Notes under the pieces: model-generated
Database searches by the model: none
The model's input: the letters and a program-made list of their open reading frames with translations, nothing else
Told to the model about the DNA's origin: nothing
Source of the DNA: JABDMH01 sp964428345
GTDB lineage: Bacteria > Bacteroidota > Bacteroidia > Chitinophagales > Saprospiraceae
Length of the DNA stretch: 64,000 nt
Assembly: GCA_964428345.1 (NCBI GenBank)
Contig: CAYRYD010000002.1
Span: 124,001 to 188,000 of the forward strand
Reading direction: 5' to 3'
Position numbers and translations under genes: made by a program
Shown: positions 16,709 through 25,437 of the stretch, in pieces
Layout of the letters: each line of letters opens with the position of its first letter
How positions within the stretch are numbered: position 1 is the first letter of the stretch

Positions 16709-17539
16709 TTATCCCAGCGCCACATGCCGGAAATCCTTCACTGTAAGATCCGCATCCATTTTTTTCAGATACTGATCGACCGTTAAGGTATTGTCTTTCA
16801 CAAAGGTTTGATTGAGCAAGGTCTGTTCCTTGAAAAACTTGGACAACTTACCGAGGGCAATCTTCTCCAGCATCGCCTCCGGTTTGCCTTCCAGTCTGGC
16901 CTGTTCCTTTCCGATTTCAATCTCCTTGGCAATGGTGGTCTGATCAACTCCATCCTTGTCGACCGCTACCGGTTTCATAGCGGCAACCTGCATGGCCACA
17001 TCCTTTCCGGCATCGATAAAAGACTGACTGTCTTTATTCAGACCAACAATTACTCCTGCTTTGTAACCCATGTGGATATAAGGCACCACAAGGGGAGCTT
17101 CCAGACTCTCATAGCTGGCCAATTCGATTTTTTCTCCAATCTTGCCCACTTGCTCGACTACTTTATCGGCGATGGTGAGACCATTCATTTTTTGTTCCAG
17201 TAATTTTTCCCGGCTATCCGGAAAATTCTTTAGCGCGATCTCCGCAATTTCCCTGGTCAGATTGATAAAATCCTGGTTCTTGGCAACGAAGTCGGTTTCA
17301 CAACTAAGTTTGACGATAACCCCTCGCTTCTGATCGTCAGTGACCAGGGCCATGACCACCCCTTCTTTTGCCTCTCTTTCGGCCCTCTTAAGGGAAAGTT
17401 TCTGCCCTTTTTTCCTCAGTATCTCAATGGCTTTTTCAAAATCGCCTTCTGCTTCAGAAAGTGCCTTTTTGCAGTCCATCATACCGGCACCGGTCTGATC
17501 TCTTAACTTTTTAACATCGGCTGCTGATATTTCACTCAT
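16709..17539 (-). CDS. tsf: Translation elongation factor Ts
   Basis: A 276-residue guanine nucleotide exchange factor that recycles EF-Tu. The N-terminal UBA-like domain carries KKLRDQTGAGMMDCKKAL, and the core carries the TDFVAKN signature. It lies 43 bp after rpsB in the rplM-rpsI-rpsB-tsf order and is followed by a strong terminator hairpin. Confidence 0.98.
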   Translation of the reverse strand: MSEISAADVKKLRDQTGAGMMDCKKALSEAEGDFEKAIEILRKKGQKLSLKRAEREAKEGVVMALVTDDQKRGVIVKLSCETDFVAKNQDFINLTREIAEIALKNFPDSREKLLEQKMNGLTIADKVVEQVGKIGEKIELASYESLEAPLVVPYIHMGYKAGVIVGLNKDSQSFIDAGKDVAMQVAAMKPVAVDKDGVDQTTIAKEIEIGKEQARLEGKPEAMLEKIALGKLSKFFKEQTLLNQTFVKDNTLTVDQYLKKMDADLTVKDFRHVALG

Positions 17540-17582
17540 TAGTAGATTAATTTTTTAGCTTAAATAAAATCTTTCTCGAAAA

Positions 17583-18308
17583 TTATCCGGCTACGCTGCT
17601 CTCAATTTCTTCTTTTGATCTTCTTCTTTCCTCCAGACCTTCCCGGATGCACTCGGTAATATACTGGGTGACTATGCGGATTGATTTCGATGCATCATCA
17701 TTGGCTGGAATCGGAAAATCAATCAGATTTGGATCGGAATTGGTATCGACCATCCCAAAGGTCTTCAGGCCTAATTTGTGTGCTTCCGCCAGCGCTAAAT
17801 GTTCGTGATGGATGTCTACCAGAAAGACGGCATGCGGCAAACGATTCAGGCCGGCCACCCCACCCAATACTTTTTCCAGTTTATCGCGCTCACGGGTCAA
17901 TGTCAGTCTTTCCTTCTTGGTGACACTGGTCAACGTACCATCACCCAGCATCCGGTCAATGTTGTTCATCTTTTTGACCGATCGGCGTATCGTTGAGAAA
18001 TTGGTCATCATGCCTCCCAGCCACCGTTCCGTCACATAAGGCATCCCAACCGAGTTGGCTGCATTCTGAATAATGTCTTTTGCCTGTTTTTTGGTGGCCA
18101 CGTACAAGATCTTCCGGCCAGACTTTGCCAGCTGTTTCATGGCTCTGCCTGCTTTCTCGAGGCACTCCGAAGTGCGGTTAAGATCGATGATGTGAATTCC
18201 CCTGCGCTCCATAAATATATAAGGTTGCATCTTTGGATTCCACTTTCTCTTAAGATGGCCAAAGTGAACTCCGGCATCCAACAATTCTTTATAGGTCGGT
18301 TTATCCAT
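17583..18308 (-). CDS. rpsB: 30S ribosomal protein S2
   Basis: 241 residues with the S2 signatures ELLDAGVHFGHLKRKWNPKM near the start and PNLIDFPIPANDDASKSI near the end. It binds the 30S head-body junction. Typical length. It is followed by tsf and preceded by rpsI at 36 bp. Confidence 0.98.
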   Translation of the reverse strand: MDKPTYKELLDAGVHFGHLKRKWNPKMQPYIFMERRGIHIIDLNRTSECLEKAGRAMKQLAKSGRKILYVATKKQAKDIIQNAANSVGMPYVTERWLGGMMTNFSTIRRSVKKMNNIDRMLGDGTLTSVTKKERLTLTRERDKLEKVLGGVAGLNRLPHAVFLVDIHHEHLALAEAHKLGLKTFGMVDTNSDPNLIDFPIPANDDASKSIRIVTQYITECIREGLEERRRSKEEIESSVAG

Positions 18309-18344
18309 TGGATTATTGACTTTACTAGATTTTTTCGAATAAGA

Positions 18345-18731
18345 TTAACGCTTGCTGAACTGGAAGCTCTTGCGGGCCTTCGGCTTTCCGTATTTCTTAC
18401 GTTCGACCACCCTCGCATCCCGGGTTAAGAATTTAACCTCCTTCAGCGGTTTGCGATTGTCTTCGCTGATCTTAACCAGTACCCGGGAAATACCCATGCG
18501 TACCGCTTCCGCCTGCCCTTTAAATCCACCCCCGGCTACGTTGACATTCCAGTCGTATACATTACTCCCGGAAATCACTTCAAACGGAGCCAGCACCTTG
18601 TTCTGAACATGTGGCTGAGGAAAATAATCCTTAAGTTCTTTACCATTAATAAAGATGGCTCCTTTACCGCTGGTTGCATAGACTCTGGCCACTGCTCCTT
18701 TTCGCCGGCCTACAGCATTTACCATTTCCAT
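18345..18731 (-). CDS. rpsI: 30S ribosomal protein S9
   Basis: 128 residues beginning MEMVNAVGRRKGAVARVY and ending in the basic tail KARKSFQFSKR that reaches the P-site tRNA. It has the GGGFKGQAEAVRMGISR signature. It starts 5 bp after rplM. Confidence 0.98.
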   Translation of the reverse strand: MEMVNAVGRRKGAVARVYATSGKGAIFINGKELKDYFPQPHVQNKVLAPFEVISGSNVYDWNVNVAGGGFKGQAEAVRMGISRVLVKISEDNRKPLKEVKFLTRDARVVERKKYGKPKARKSFQFSKR

Positions 18732-18736
18732 AGATC

Positions 18737-19180
18737 TTAAAATTTAAAGGGTTCGGGTTTTTGTGCCTGATGCGGGTGCTCTGCTCCGGCATACACAAAA
18801 AGTTTTTTAATCATTTTTCTGCCAAGCTTATTTTTGGGAAGCATGCCCCTCACCGCCTTTTCGATAACCTCGTGGGGTTTCGTGGCCAGCAGGTTTGCCG
18901 CTACTACCCGGCGCTGTCCACCTGGATAGCCGGTGTGATAGATGTACTCTTTCTGAGCCAGCTTCTTTCCGGTAAACCGGACCTTGTCGGCATTGACCAC
19001 GACGACGTGATCTCCGCAATCGACGTGCGGGGTATAAGAAGGTTTGTGTTTGCCTTTAAGCACGTGAGCGATCTTCGATCCGATACGACCCACCGTTTCT
19101 CCATCGGCATCAACAACGTACCACTTTCGCGTCACGTCTTCCTTCCGGGTTGATTTTGTCTTATAACTTAAGGTATCCAC
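18737..19180 (-). CDS. rplM: 50S ribosomal protein L13
   Basis: 147 residues with WYVVDADGETVGRIGSKIA and the L13 signature around YIYHTGYPGG and AVRGMLPKNKLGRK. An early-assembly protein of the 50S subunit. The start is GTG at 19180; no ATG is available nearby. First gene of the ribosomal operon, with a promoter and a small hairpin just upstream. Confidence 0.97.
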   Translation of the reverse strand: MDTLSYKTKSTRKEDVTRKWYVVDADGETVGRIGSKIAHVLKGKHKPSYTPHVDCGDHVVVVNADKVRFTGKKLAQKEYIYHTGYPGGQRRVVAANLLATKPHEVIEKAVRGMLPKNKLGRKMIKKLFVYAGAEHPHQAQKPEPFKF

Positions 19181-19203
19181 TGTTATCGTTTTTTTATTAA
19201 AAA

Positions 19204-19220
19204 CACTTTTTGCAAAAGTG
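19204..19220 (-). promoter_or_regulatory. Short 5' leader hairpin of rplM mRNA
   Basis: CACTTTT (19204-19210) and AAAAGTG (19214-19220) form a perfect 7-bp stem with a 3-base loop. It would be at or within a few bases of the predicted mRNA 5' end. It may protect the end or take part in feedback control; only the symmetry is seen. Confidence 0.35.
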
Positions 19221-19224
19221 CGTG

Positions 19225-19254
19225 CAAATGTAGAGTTCTTTCGATCAAATCAAA
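19225..19254 (-). promoter_or_regulatory. Bacteroidota-type promoter for rplM-rpsI-rpsB-tsf
   Basis: On the minus strand TTTG (19254-19251), 18 bases, then TACATTTG (19232-19225), a match to the TAnnTTTG -7 box with acceptable spacing. It leaves a leader of about 40 bases before the rplM GTG. Confidence 0.65.
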
Positions 19255-19407
19255 AGAAAATTGATAAAAATCACGAAATATTTTTTCATAAAGCGCTGAA
19301 AAACAGGGGAAATTTCGCACAACGAGAGAAAAGGTATTCCCTCTTGAGAGTTCCGACATCTAATAAATAATGGCAGAGGATTACTTTTGGTCTCCCGGGT
19401 ACTTCTT

Positions 19408-20325
19408 CTACCGGCAGTAAATCAGCATCAGCTCTTTAGCCCTGTCAACCCCCAGGGTATTGGCTTTATCCAGATCTTTGCATCCTTCTACGATAAATTC
19501 AGCCATGATTTGAGCCTGACCCCGTATCAGATAAGCTTCGCCATTACTGCTGTTGATCCCGATCAGCCGGTTCAGGTCATCAATCGCCGCCTTCCAGTCT
19601 TCCTTTTGAAAATATAGATTGCCCCGGTTAAACAAAGCATTTTCATTCTGCGACTCTAACCGCAACACACTGGTAAAGTCGTCAATTGCCCGGTCGCGGT
19701 GTTTCAGTTGCTGATGGGCATATCCCCGCAAGAGGTACGCCTGGACATGATCAGACCGCAGGTGGACGGCCCGATCCAGTATAGGTATCGCTTCCTGATA
19801 TTGGCCGGTAATATTCAGGATCTCCCCTTTGGTTACCCATCCTTCATAATCTGACGGCTCCTGTTTCAGATAAATCCCAAGGTCGTCAAGGGCTTTATCA
19901 TATTGCTCAAGTCTCTGGTAGGCCAATGCCCGGTTTTTATAATGAATGGACTGCCGGTCATCAATCCGGATAGCCTCCGAATAGTCGGCAATGGCCTGGT
20001 CGTACTGCTGCAGGTTGAAATAGGCAAAGGCGCGACCCTGAAAGGCTTCCGCCTGATCCCGGTGATGGGTGATCCAGACAGTGTATGAACGGATCGCTTC
20101 ATCGTACATACCGAGCCTCAGCTCGGTGTTGCCCTTATTTAGATAAACCTGGTGATAACCGGGGTTGATCCGGATCTGTTCATTGTAATCCTGCAGGGCC
20201 CTCACATCCTTACCTTCCCGGCTGAAGCAATATGCCCGGTTAAAAAATACCTCCCGGTGTTTTGGTATCCCATGGATAATACTGGTGAAATCAGCAATGG
20301 CTTCGGTAAAATACCCCTGTGTCAT
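19408..20325 (-). CDS. Tetratricopeptide repeat protein, 3' part of a gene split by a stop codon
   Basis: 305 residues made almost wholly of TPR units of about 34 residues (for example AEAFQGRAFAYFNLQQYDQA and NALFNRGNLYFQKEDWKAAI). It begins in the middle of a repeat: the preceding in-frame codons read NRGIILM straight after a TAA at 20344-20346, and the reading frame is the same as in the upstream fragment. It is most likely the continuation of that gene and, if really separate, would have no signal or anchor. TPR arrays are protein-binding scaffolds; the partner is unknown. Confidence 0.7.
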   Translation of the reverse strand: MTQGYFTEAIADFTSIIHGIPKHREVFFNRAYCFSREGKDVRALQDYNEQIRINPGYHQVYLNKGNTELRLGMYDEAIRSYTVWITHHRDQAEAFQGRAFAYFNLQQYDQAIADYSEAIRIDDRQSIHYKNRALAYQRLEQYDKALDDLGIYLKQEPSDYEGWVTKGEILNITGQYQEAIPILDRAVHLRSDHVQAYLLRGYAHQQLKHRDRAIDDFTSVLRLESQNENALFNRGNLYFQKEDWKAAIDDLNRLIGINSSNGEAYLIRGQAQIMAEFIVEGCKDLDKANTLGVDRAKELMLIYCR

Positions 20326-20343
20326 CAGGATGATACCGCGGTT

Positions 20344-20751
20344 TTAGATCGCATCGGTGTGACCAGGATCAAGCGAAAGTACGAAATCAAAATCCGATCT
20401 GGCTGCCGGCCAATTCGCCAGTTTCAACTGACAAAATCCCCGGTAAAGGTGTGCTTTAAGATGGTTGGAGTCATCCCGCAGTACCACGTCAAAATCCTGA
20501 ATGGCAGTTTGATGATCGGCCAGGTTTAATCTGGCGACACCACGGTTGTAATGCGCTTTGACGAAGCCCGGCCGAAGCTCAATCGCCCTGGAATAGGCTT
20601 CGACGGCTTTAGAATACTCCTGGTTCCGGAAGTGTCTCAGCCCGAGAGCAAAGTAGTCATCTGCCGGGTCAGACAGGTATCGAAAACCGGTCCCGGCAAC
20701 CAATAGAATAGTAAACATCAAGCCAGCGGGGGCGATTCGCCATACCCTCAT
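20344..20751 (-). CDS. Membrane-anchored TPR protein, 5' part of a split gene
   Basis: About 135 residues from the ATG at 20751 (a TTG at 20769 is in frame). An N-terminal membrane anchor (IAPAGLMFTILLVAGTGF) is followed by three TPR units, and the chain stops at DPGHTDAI in mid-repeat with TAA. Without that stop, the frame runs on for another 300 residues of TPR ending at 19408. I read the two pieces as one gene of about 445 residues carrying a nonsense mutation, or as a sequencing error. One substitution from a Tyr, Lys, Gln or Glu codon would explain the TAA. Confidence 0.65.
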   Translation of the reverse strand: MRVWRIAPAGLMFTILLVAGTGFRYLSDPADDYFALGLRHFRNQEYSKAVEAYSRAIELRPGFVKAHYNRGVARLNLADHQTAIQDFDVVLRDDSNHLKAHLYRGFCQLKLANWPAARSDFDFVLSLDPGHTDAI

Positions 20752-21067
20752 GGTCAATACTTTATTCAATGATCGACAGACAAGGCCATCCCAAATACGG
20801 TGCCAGAAACCATCGTGTTAATAAGATCCATCTTCGCAAGAAAATATACGGATAGGGCCTGTTTACTTCAAGCTACTGTCTGGAGACGACAGGATCCCGC
20901 TTTCTGTTGTCTTTCTGCTCATGTCGCTGCTGATCCTCCGGGAAATTGGCTTCAGAATGCAGTCTGGAGTGTTTATCTTTAAGCTTCCCCCTTGTATGCC
21001 ACGAATATATATGAAAAACTTTATTCGGAACTTTGTGGTTTTTACTGTAAGCTGATAAAACCGTACG
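20752..21067. other. Intergenic region between divergent genes
   Basis: 316 bp between the TPR gene and fni, which must hold both promoters. No convincing TTG-N19-TAnnTTTG pair was found; partial -7 matches are TATCTTTA near 20973 and GAACTTTG near 21032 on the plus strand. No coding or RNA gene was recognised. Confidence 0.4.
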
Positions 21068-22087
21068 GTGAACGAGAGCAGAGATATTTCTTCCCAGCGA
21101 AAAAAGGACCACCTGGACCTGGCTTTTCAGTCCAGGGTTAGTGCCGATATGATTGATGGCCGTTTTTACTATGAGCCTTTACTTCAGGGGCATCCGTCAT
21201 CTACTGTTCACTTAACAAAGACTTTTTTGGGTAAGGAGTTACGGGCGCCCATCTGGGTTTCGAGCATGACAGGTGGTACACTAATGGCCCGGACGATCAA
21301 CCACAATCTGGCCCGTGCCTGCCGGGATTTTGGCATGGGTATGGGACTGGGTTCCTGCCGGTCCTTACTCTACAGCAAAGAAGACCTGGCAGATTTTGAT
21401 GTCAGAAGCATCATTGGTGATGATTTGCCATTGTATGGTAATCTGGGTATTGCCCAGGTGGAAAAACTGCTGATCGACCGCAAAACCGGTCACATCGACC
21501 AATTGATCGATGCTTTACGGCTGGATGGGCTTATTGTCCATATCAACCCGATGCAGGAGTGGTTTCAACCCGAAGGAGATCCCATTTTGCAACCACCCAT
21601 CGAAACCATTCGACAATTGCTGGAAGAAGCTGACTATCCCCTGATTGTCAAGGAAGTGGGGCAGGGTATGGGCAGGGAAAGTCTGGAGGCTCTACTCCGG
21701 TTACCGTTGGCAGCTATCGATTTTGGGGCCAGCGGAGGCACCAATTTTGCCTTATTGGAACTGCTGCGATCAGGCAATCACTGGACTGAAGAACTAAGAG
21801 TATTGGCGCACGTAGGGCACGACGCCGGGGAAATGGTAGCAATCACCAACCAGTTGATTGAGGATTTGGCCGGCCAGCGGCAATGTGAGGAAATTATTGT
21901 CAGTGGTGGAATCACTCATTTTCTCGACGGATACTACCTGATAAACAAGCTCCGGTTGAACGCCATTTACGGGCAGGCTTCGTCATTCCTCAAATATGCT
22001 ATGGGAAGTTATGATCAACTCTATAAATTTGTGGAGACTCAGGTAAAAGGATTGTCACTGGCGCATACCTATTTGCGGGTTAAGTAG
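21068..22087 (+). CDS. fni: Type 2 isopentenyl-diphosphate delta-isomerase
   Basis: A 339-residue FMN-dependent enzyme that interconverts IPP and DMAPP, the last step that gives both isoprenoid building blocks in mevalonate organisms. Motifs seen are RKKDHLDLAF near the start, APIWVSSMTGGT (FMN domain), GMGLGSCRSLL, and a TIM-barrel phosphate-binding IDFGASGGTNFA. The start is GTG at 21068. It is 8 bp from HMG-CoA reductase, fitting a mevalonate operon. Confidence 0.95.
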   Translation: MNESRDISSQRKKDHLDLAFQSRVSADMIDGRFYYEPLLQGHPSSTVHLTKTFLGKELRAPIWVSSMTGGTLMARTINHNLARACRDFGMGMGLGSCRSLLYSKEDLADFDVRSIIGDDLPLYGNLGIAQVEKLLIDRKTGHIDQLIDALRLDGLIVHINPMQEWFQPEGDPILQPPIETIRQLLEEADYPLIVKEVGQGMGRESLEALLRLPLAAIDFGASGGTNFALLELLRSGNHWTEELRVLAHVGHDAGEMVAITNQLIEDLAGQRQCEEIIVSGGITHFLDGYYLINKLRLNAIYGQASSFLKYAMGSYDQLYKFVETQVKGLSLAHTYLRVK

Positions 22088-22095
22088 TTTTTTCC

Positions 22096-23424
22096 ATGCA
22101 AAAGTCGATTACGGGTTTTTCTAAACTTTCCAAACGAAAGAAACTTCAATGGATCGTTGAAAATTTCTTCAGAGATCCCGAAGGGGTTATGAAGGAACTG
22201 ATGAGTTACTGGCTGATCGATGAGGAGAAGCAAAATTTGCTCGACCGGTTCAGCGAAAATACCATCAGCAATTTTTACCTGCCCTATGGAGTAGCCCCCA
22301 ACTTTCTGATCAACGGCAAACCCTATTGCATCCCGATGGTGATTGAAGAGAGTTCTGTCGTAGCGGCGGCTGCCAATGCTGCCAAGTATTGGCAAAAAAG
22401 GGGAGGATTTCATGCAGAAATCATTTCGTCCGAGAAAACGGGTCAGATCCATTTCAGCTGGCCCGGCGATATTCAGCTGCTGCGTGACAAATTTGATGAC
22501 CTTAAGGAAAAAATGCTGACCCGTGCCAGTCATCTGACCAAAAATATGACATCGCGGGGGGGTGGGGTGACCCGGATCGAGTTAATTGATCTATCCGGAA
22601 CACTGGAAAATGCTTATCAGATCAGGGTCCATTTCCAGACCGTAGATTCGATGGGGGCCAATTTCATTAATTCGGTACTGGAGACTTTTGCGAAAGTCCT
22701 TATTGATTATGTAACGACTGATCCGGTTTTCGGCGAGCATCGGCGGGATCTGGATGTCAATATGTCGATTCTCTCCAATTATACCCCTGAATGTCTGGTC
22801 AGAGCCTGGGTCGAATGCCCGGTGCATGAATTGGGCACCTACGAGACGTATGATGCCCTGCAGTTGGCCAAACGGTTTGAAAGGGCAATCCGGATTGCAA
22901 GGATCGATCCCTACCGGGCCGTCACCCACAACAAGGGTATTTTCAATGGTATCGATGCGGTAGTACTGGCTACCGCCAATGATTTCCGGGCAGTGGAGGC
23001 TAACGGCCATGCCTATGCAGCCAGGGATGGTCAGTATCGCGGACTGACCGAATGCGAGGTAAGCAACGGAATTTTCCGGTTCTGGATCGAAATACCGCTG
23101 GCCGTGGGAACCGTAGGAGGATTAACCTCCCTGCATCCGATGGCCCGGCATTCTCTGGAATTGCTGGGTAATCCAAATGCCGAAGAACTCATGATGATCA
23201 TGGCTGTAATGGGTCTAGCCCAAAATTTTGCGGCAGTTCGGTCATTGGTGACGACCGGAATTCAGAAAGGACATATGAAGATGCACCTTTATAATGTGCT
23301 GGCATCTTTGAACGCCAGTGAACGCGAAGTCGAAGAAACGATCGCTCACTTCAGGGACCAGATCGTATCCTATGCCGCTGTCCGGGACTTTATCGGTGAT
23401 CTTAGGGCTGAAACAACCGAATAA
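22096..23424 (+). CDS. Hydroxymethylglutaryl-CoA reductase, class II
   Basis: A 442-residue enzyme that reduces HMG-CoA to mevalonate. Class II features are visible: ENTISNFYLPYGVAPNFLIN with EESSVVAAAANAAK, DSMGANFINSVLE, and GTVGGLTSLHP near the C-terminus; the last residues carry the mobile flap. Class II enzymes are called degradative after Pseudomonas mevalonii, but in a mevalonate gene cluster the biosynthetic direction is more likely. It lies 8 bp after fni. Confidence 0.95.
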   Translation: MQKSITGFSKLSKRKKLQWIVENFFRDPEGVMKELMSYWLIDEEKQNLLDRFSENTISNFYLPYGVAPNFLINGKPYCIPMVIEESSVVAAAANAAKYWQKRGGFHAEIISSEKTGQIHFSWPGDIQLLRDKFDDLKEKMLTRASHLTKNMTSRGGGVTRIELIDLSGTLENAYQIRVHFQTVDSMGANFINSVLETFAKVLIDYVTTDPVFGEHRRDLDVNMSILSNYTPECLVRAWVECPVHELGTYETYDALQLAKRFERAIRIARIDPYRAVTHNKGIFNGIDAVVLATANDFRAVEANGHAYAARDGQYRGLTECEVSNGIFRFWIEIPLAVGTVGGLTSLHPMARHSLELLGNPNAEELMMIMAVMGLAQNFAAVRSLVTTGIQKGHMKMHLYNVLASLNASEREVEETIAHFRDQIVSYAAVRDFIGDLRAETTE

Positions 23425-23662
23425 AAGATCTGGCAAACAGAAAAACAAAAAATATTTTCTATCGTATTTTTAGGTATTTTTTGAATATAATTTCTTGTTA
23501 TATGATTAATGTTGAACCGGTTATGGAAAATAACTCAAGCAGTGGTTTCATTCTGCCGGTGACGATGCTAAGATCTTGTAAATGTTATTACGAAAAATAT
23601 AAGAATAATTTAATACGAGGTTTATTGAAATTTGTATTTTCACGTTTGATCAAAACTGACCC

Positions 23663-24613
23663 GTGCCTTCTAAATTAACCTTTCAAGCCAACGGCAAGGT
23701 GTTACTTAGTGGAGAGTACCTTGTTCTAAATGGTGCTGTGGCATTGGGTATCCCCTTAGTTCTGGGACAACGGATGACGGTCGCAGAGGGCTCCGGATCG
23801 GAGATCGTCTGGCAAAGTTACCAGCCCGACGGGCAAGTCTGGTTTTCCGGAAAATTTGATCTGTTTGGGTTTGATCCCATCAAAAGCAATGACGCTGAGA
23901 TCGCTCGCCGGCTCAAAGAAATCTTTGAAGCGGCTGTTCGTCTCAATTCCGATTTTCTCTCCAAATGGCGTAAGTATCACGTCAATACCTATCTCGATTT
24001 TAGTCCGGAATGGGGGTTGGGCAGCAGCTCGACTCTGATCAGTTGCATCTCCGACTGGGCAGATGTCGACCCTTATGACCTTATGGAGCTCACTTTTGGG
24101 GGCTCTGGCTATGATGTTGCCTGCGCCAAAGCCAGGGGAGCAATATTCTATCAGGTCAGCGACGATGAGATTTGTGTCGATCCGGCCGATTTCAACCCTG
24201 CATTCAGTGAACAACTCTATTTGATCTATCTTGGAAACAAGCAAAATTCACGCAGCCAAATAGCAGTATATGCCGACAAGAAAATTGCTGGCAGCAGAAT
24301 CGACGAGGTATCGCAGATTAGTAAATCCTTTTGCGAAGTTAACGACCTGAAATATTTTGACGAACTGATCTCCGACCATGAGAAACTGGTGTCGGAAGTA
24401 ATCGGAATGCCCCCTGTCAAACAAACGATGTTTGGCGACTTTTGGGGTCAGGTCAAATCACTGGGTGCCTGGGGAGGTGATTTTATCATGGTCACCAGTG
24501 ATCGTTCTGCCGAAGAAACGCAGTCCTTTTTTAACCAAAAAGGATTTGATGTGTTTTTTAGGTATGATGATCTTGTTCTGTCGGAATCAACAGTCAGCCA
24601 TAGCAATCCCTGA
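23663..24613 (+). CDS. GHMP-family kinase, probable mevalonate or phosphomevalonate kinase
   Basis: A 316-residue GHMP kinase. The N-terminal GKVLLSGEYLVLNGAVALGIP, the ATP loop EWGLGSSSTLIS and the C-terminal motif near LGAWGGDFIMV are present, with GSGYDVACA matching the subgroup that phosphorylates mevalonate intermediates. It starts with GTG at 23663. The preceding 238 bp hold no recognised gene. Its place after fni and HMG-CoA reductase supports a mevalonate-pathway role; which kinase step cannot be decided by eye. Confidence 0.85.
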   Translation: MPSKLTFQANGKVLLSGEYLVLNGAVALGIPLVLGQRMTVAEGSGSEIVWQSYQPDGQVWFSGKFDLFGFDPIKSNDAEIARRLKEIFEAAVRLNSDFLSKWRKYHVNTYLDFSPEWGLGSSSTLISCISDWADVDPYDLMELTFGGSGYDVACAKARGAIFYQVSDDEICVDPADFNPAFSEQLYLIYLGNKQNSRSQIAVYADKKIAGSRIDEVSQISKSFCEVNDLKYFDELISDHEKLVSEVIGMPPVKQTMFGDFWGQVKSLGAWGGDFIMVTSDRSAEETQSFFNQKGFDVFFRYDDLVLSESTVSHSNP

Positions 24614-24631
24614 TCCGGCTTCCCTTTACGC

Positions 24632-24639
24632 TAAATTTG
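24632..24639 (+). promoter_or_regulatory. Candidate -7 box ahead of the flavoprotein gene
   Basis: TAAATTTG matches TAnnTTTG and lies only 7 bases before the ATG at 24647, so the transcript would be nearly leaderless. No clear TTG at the expected distance. Confidence 0.35.
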
Positions 24640-24646
24640 TGATATA

Positions 24647-25378
24647 ATGCCCTGGAAATGGTATGACAGCCGGGTGGTTGATATCGTTGACCTGACCCCC
24701 CGTACTAAAAGTTTTTGGTTGCAGTTAGATGACCTTAGCACCTTCGACTATAGACCAGGACAGTTTATTACCCTGGACTTACCCATCCATGAAAAGCGAC
24801 ACAGTCGCTGGCGCAGCTATTCCATAGCCAATCTTCCAGCTTATTCGGGACTGATCGAGCTCTGTATCGGGGCCCTGGAAAACGGGCTGGCATCCCGGTA
24901 TCTGTTTAACCAACTGGCCATTGGTGATACCATTCGATTTAAGGGGCCGGACGGGGCTTTTGTCCTGACCGAGACTACTTTGGAAAAAGAGCTGATCATG
25001 ATTTGTACCGGAACCGGAGTTGCTCCATTCCGGAGTATGCTACTGGACCTCCATGCGAGGGGTCCTTTTAAGAAGCCTGTCCACCTGATATTTGGAACGA
25101 GAACTCAGGCAGATATCCTGTATGCCGATGATTTCCGGAAGATGGCTGAAGAGGAACCACTATTTACCTACACCATTACCCTCTCCCGTGATGATGAGAC
25201 CTGGACCGGTGCCAAAGGTTATGTGCACCATGTTTACCTTCAAAAATACCAGCAAACGGATCCTGACCGCCTTTTTTTACTTTGCGGATGGTCTCAAATG
25301 ATCGATGAAGCAATCGAAAACCTCATTCTCCGGCTTGGATACGGGAAAACCCAGGTGAAATACGAACTTTATGGCTAA
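24647..25378 (+). CDS. Ferredoxin-NADP reductase-like FAD-binding oxidoreductase
   Basis: A 243-residue FNR-superfamily flavoprotein. The FAD-binding part has RSYSIANLPAYSG (RxYS motif) after FDYRPGQFITLDLP, and the NAD(P)-binding part starts MICTGTGVAPFRSML and continues LIFGTR. It passes electrons between NAD(P)H and a ferredoxin, flavodoxin or another acceptor. No Fe-S domain is fused. It stands between the mevalonate kinase and an Nfu scaffold, which may hint at Fe-S-related electron supply, though no direct link is visible. Confidence 0.88.
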   Translation: MPWKWYDSRVVDIVDLTPRTKSFWLQLDDLSTFDYRPGQFITLDLPIHEKRHSRWRSYSIANLPAYSGLIELCIGALENGLASRYLFNQLAIGDTIRFKGPDGAFVLTETTLEKELIMICTGTGVAPFRSMLLDLHARGPFKKPVHLIFGTRTQADILYADDFRKMAEEEPLFTYTITLSRDDETWTGAKGYVHHVYLQKYQQTDPDRLFLLCGWSQMIDEAIENLILRLGYGKTQVKYELYG

Positions 25379-25402
25379 TATGCATGTTTCACTTTAATCC
25401 TC

Positions 25403-25410
25403 TATTTTTG
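25403..25410 (+). promoter_or_regulatory. Candidate -7 box for the nfu gene
   Basis: TATTTTTG matches TAnnTTTG, 27 bases before the ATG at 25438. The -33 region is T-rich (GTTTCACTTT) but lacks a clear TTG. Confidence 0.45.
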
Positions 25411-25437
25411 TAATAAGAAATCTGATAATACTTACTT

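Noticed and set aside
20873..21112. A 79-residue minus-strand reading frame overlapping the fni start
   Set aside because: It overlaps a certain gene, is rich in charged residues without a domain, and shows no ribosome-binding signal.
23481..23678. A 65-residue plus-strand reading frame between HMG-CoA reductase and the GHMP kinase
   Set aside because: Its composition is low-complexity and AT-rich, it overlaps the GHMP start, and it has no recognisable domain or plausible start context; more likely leader sequence.
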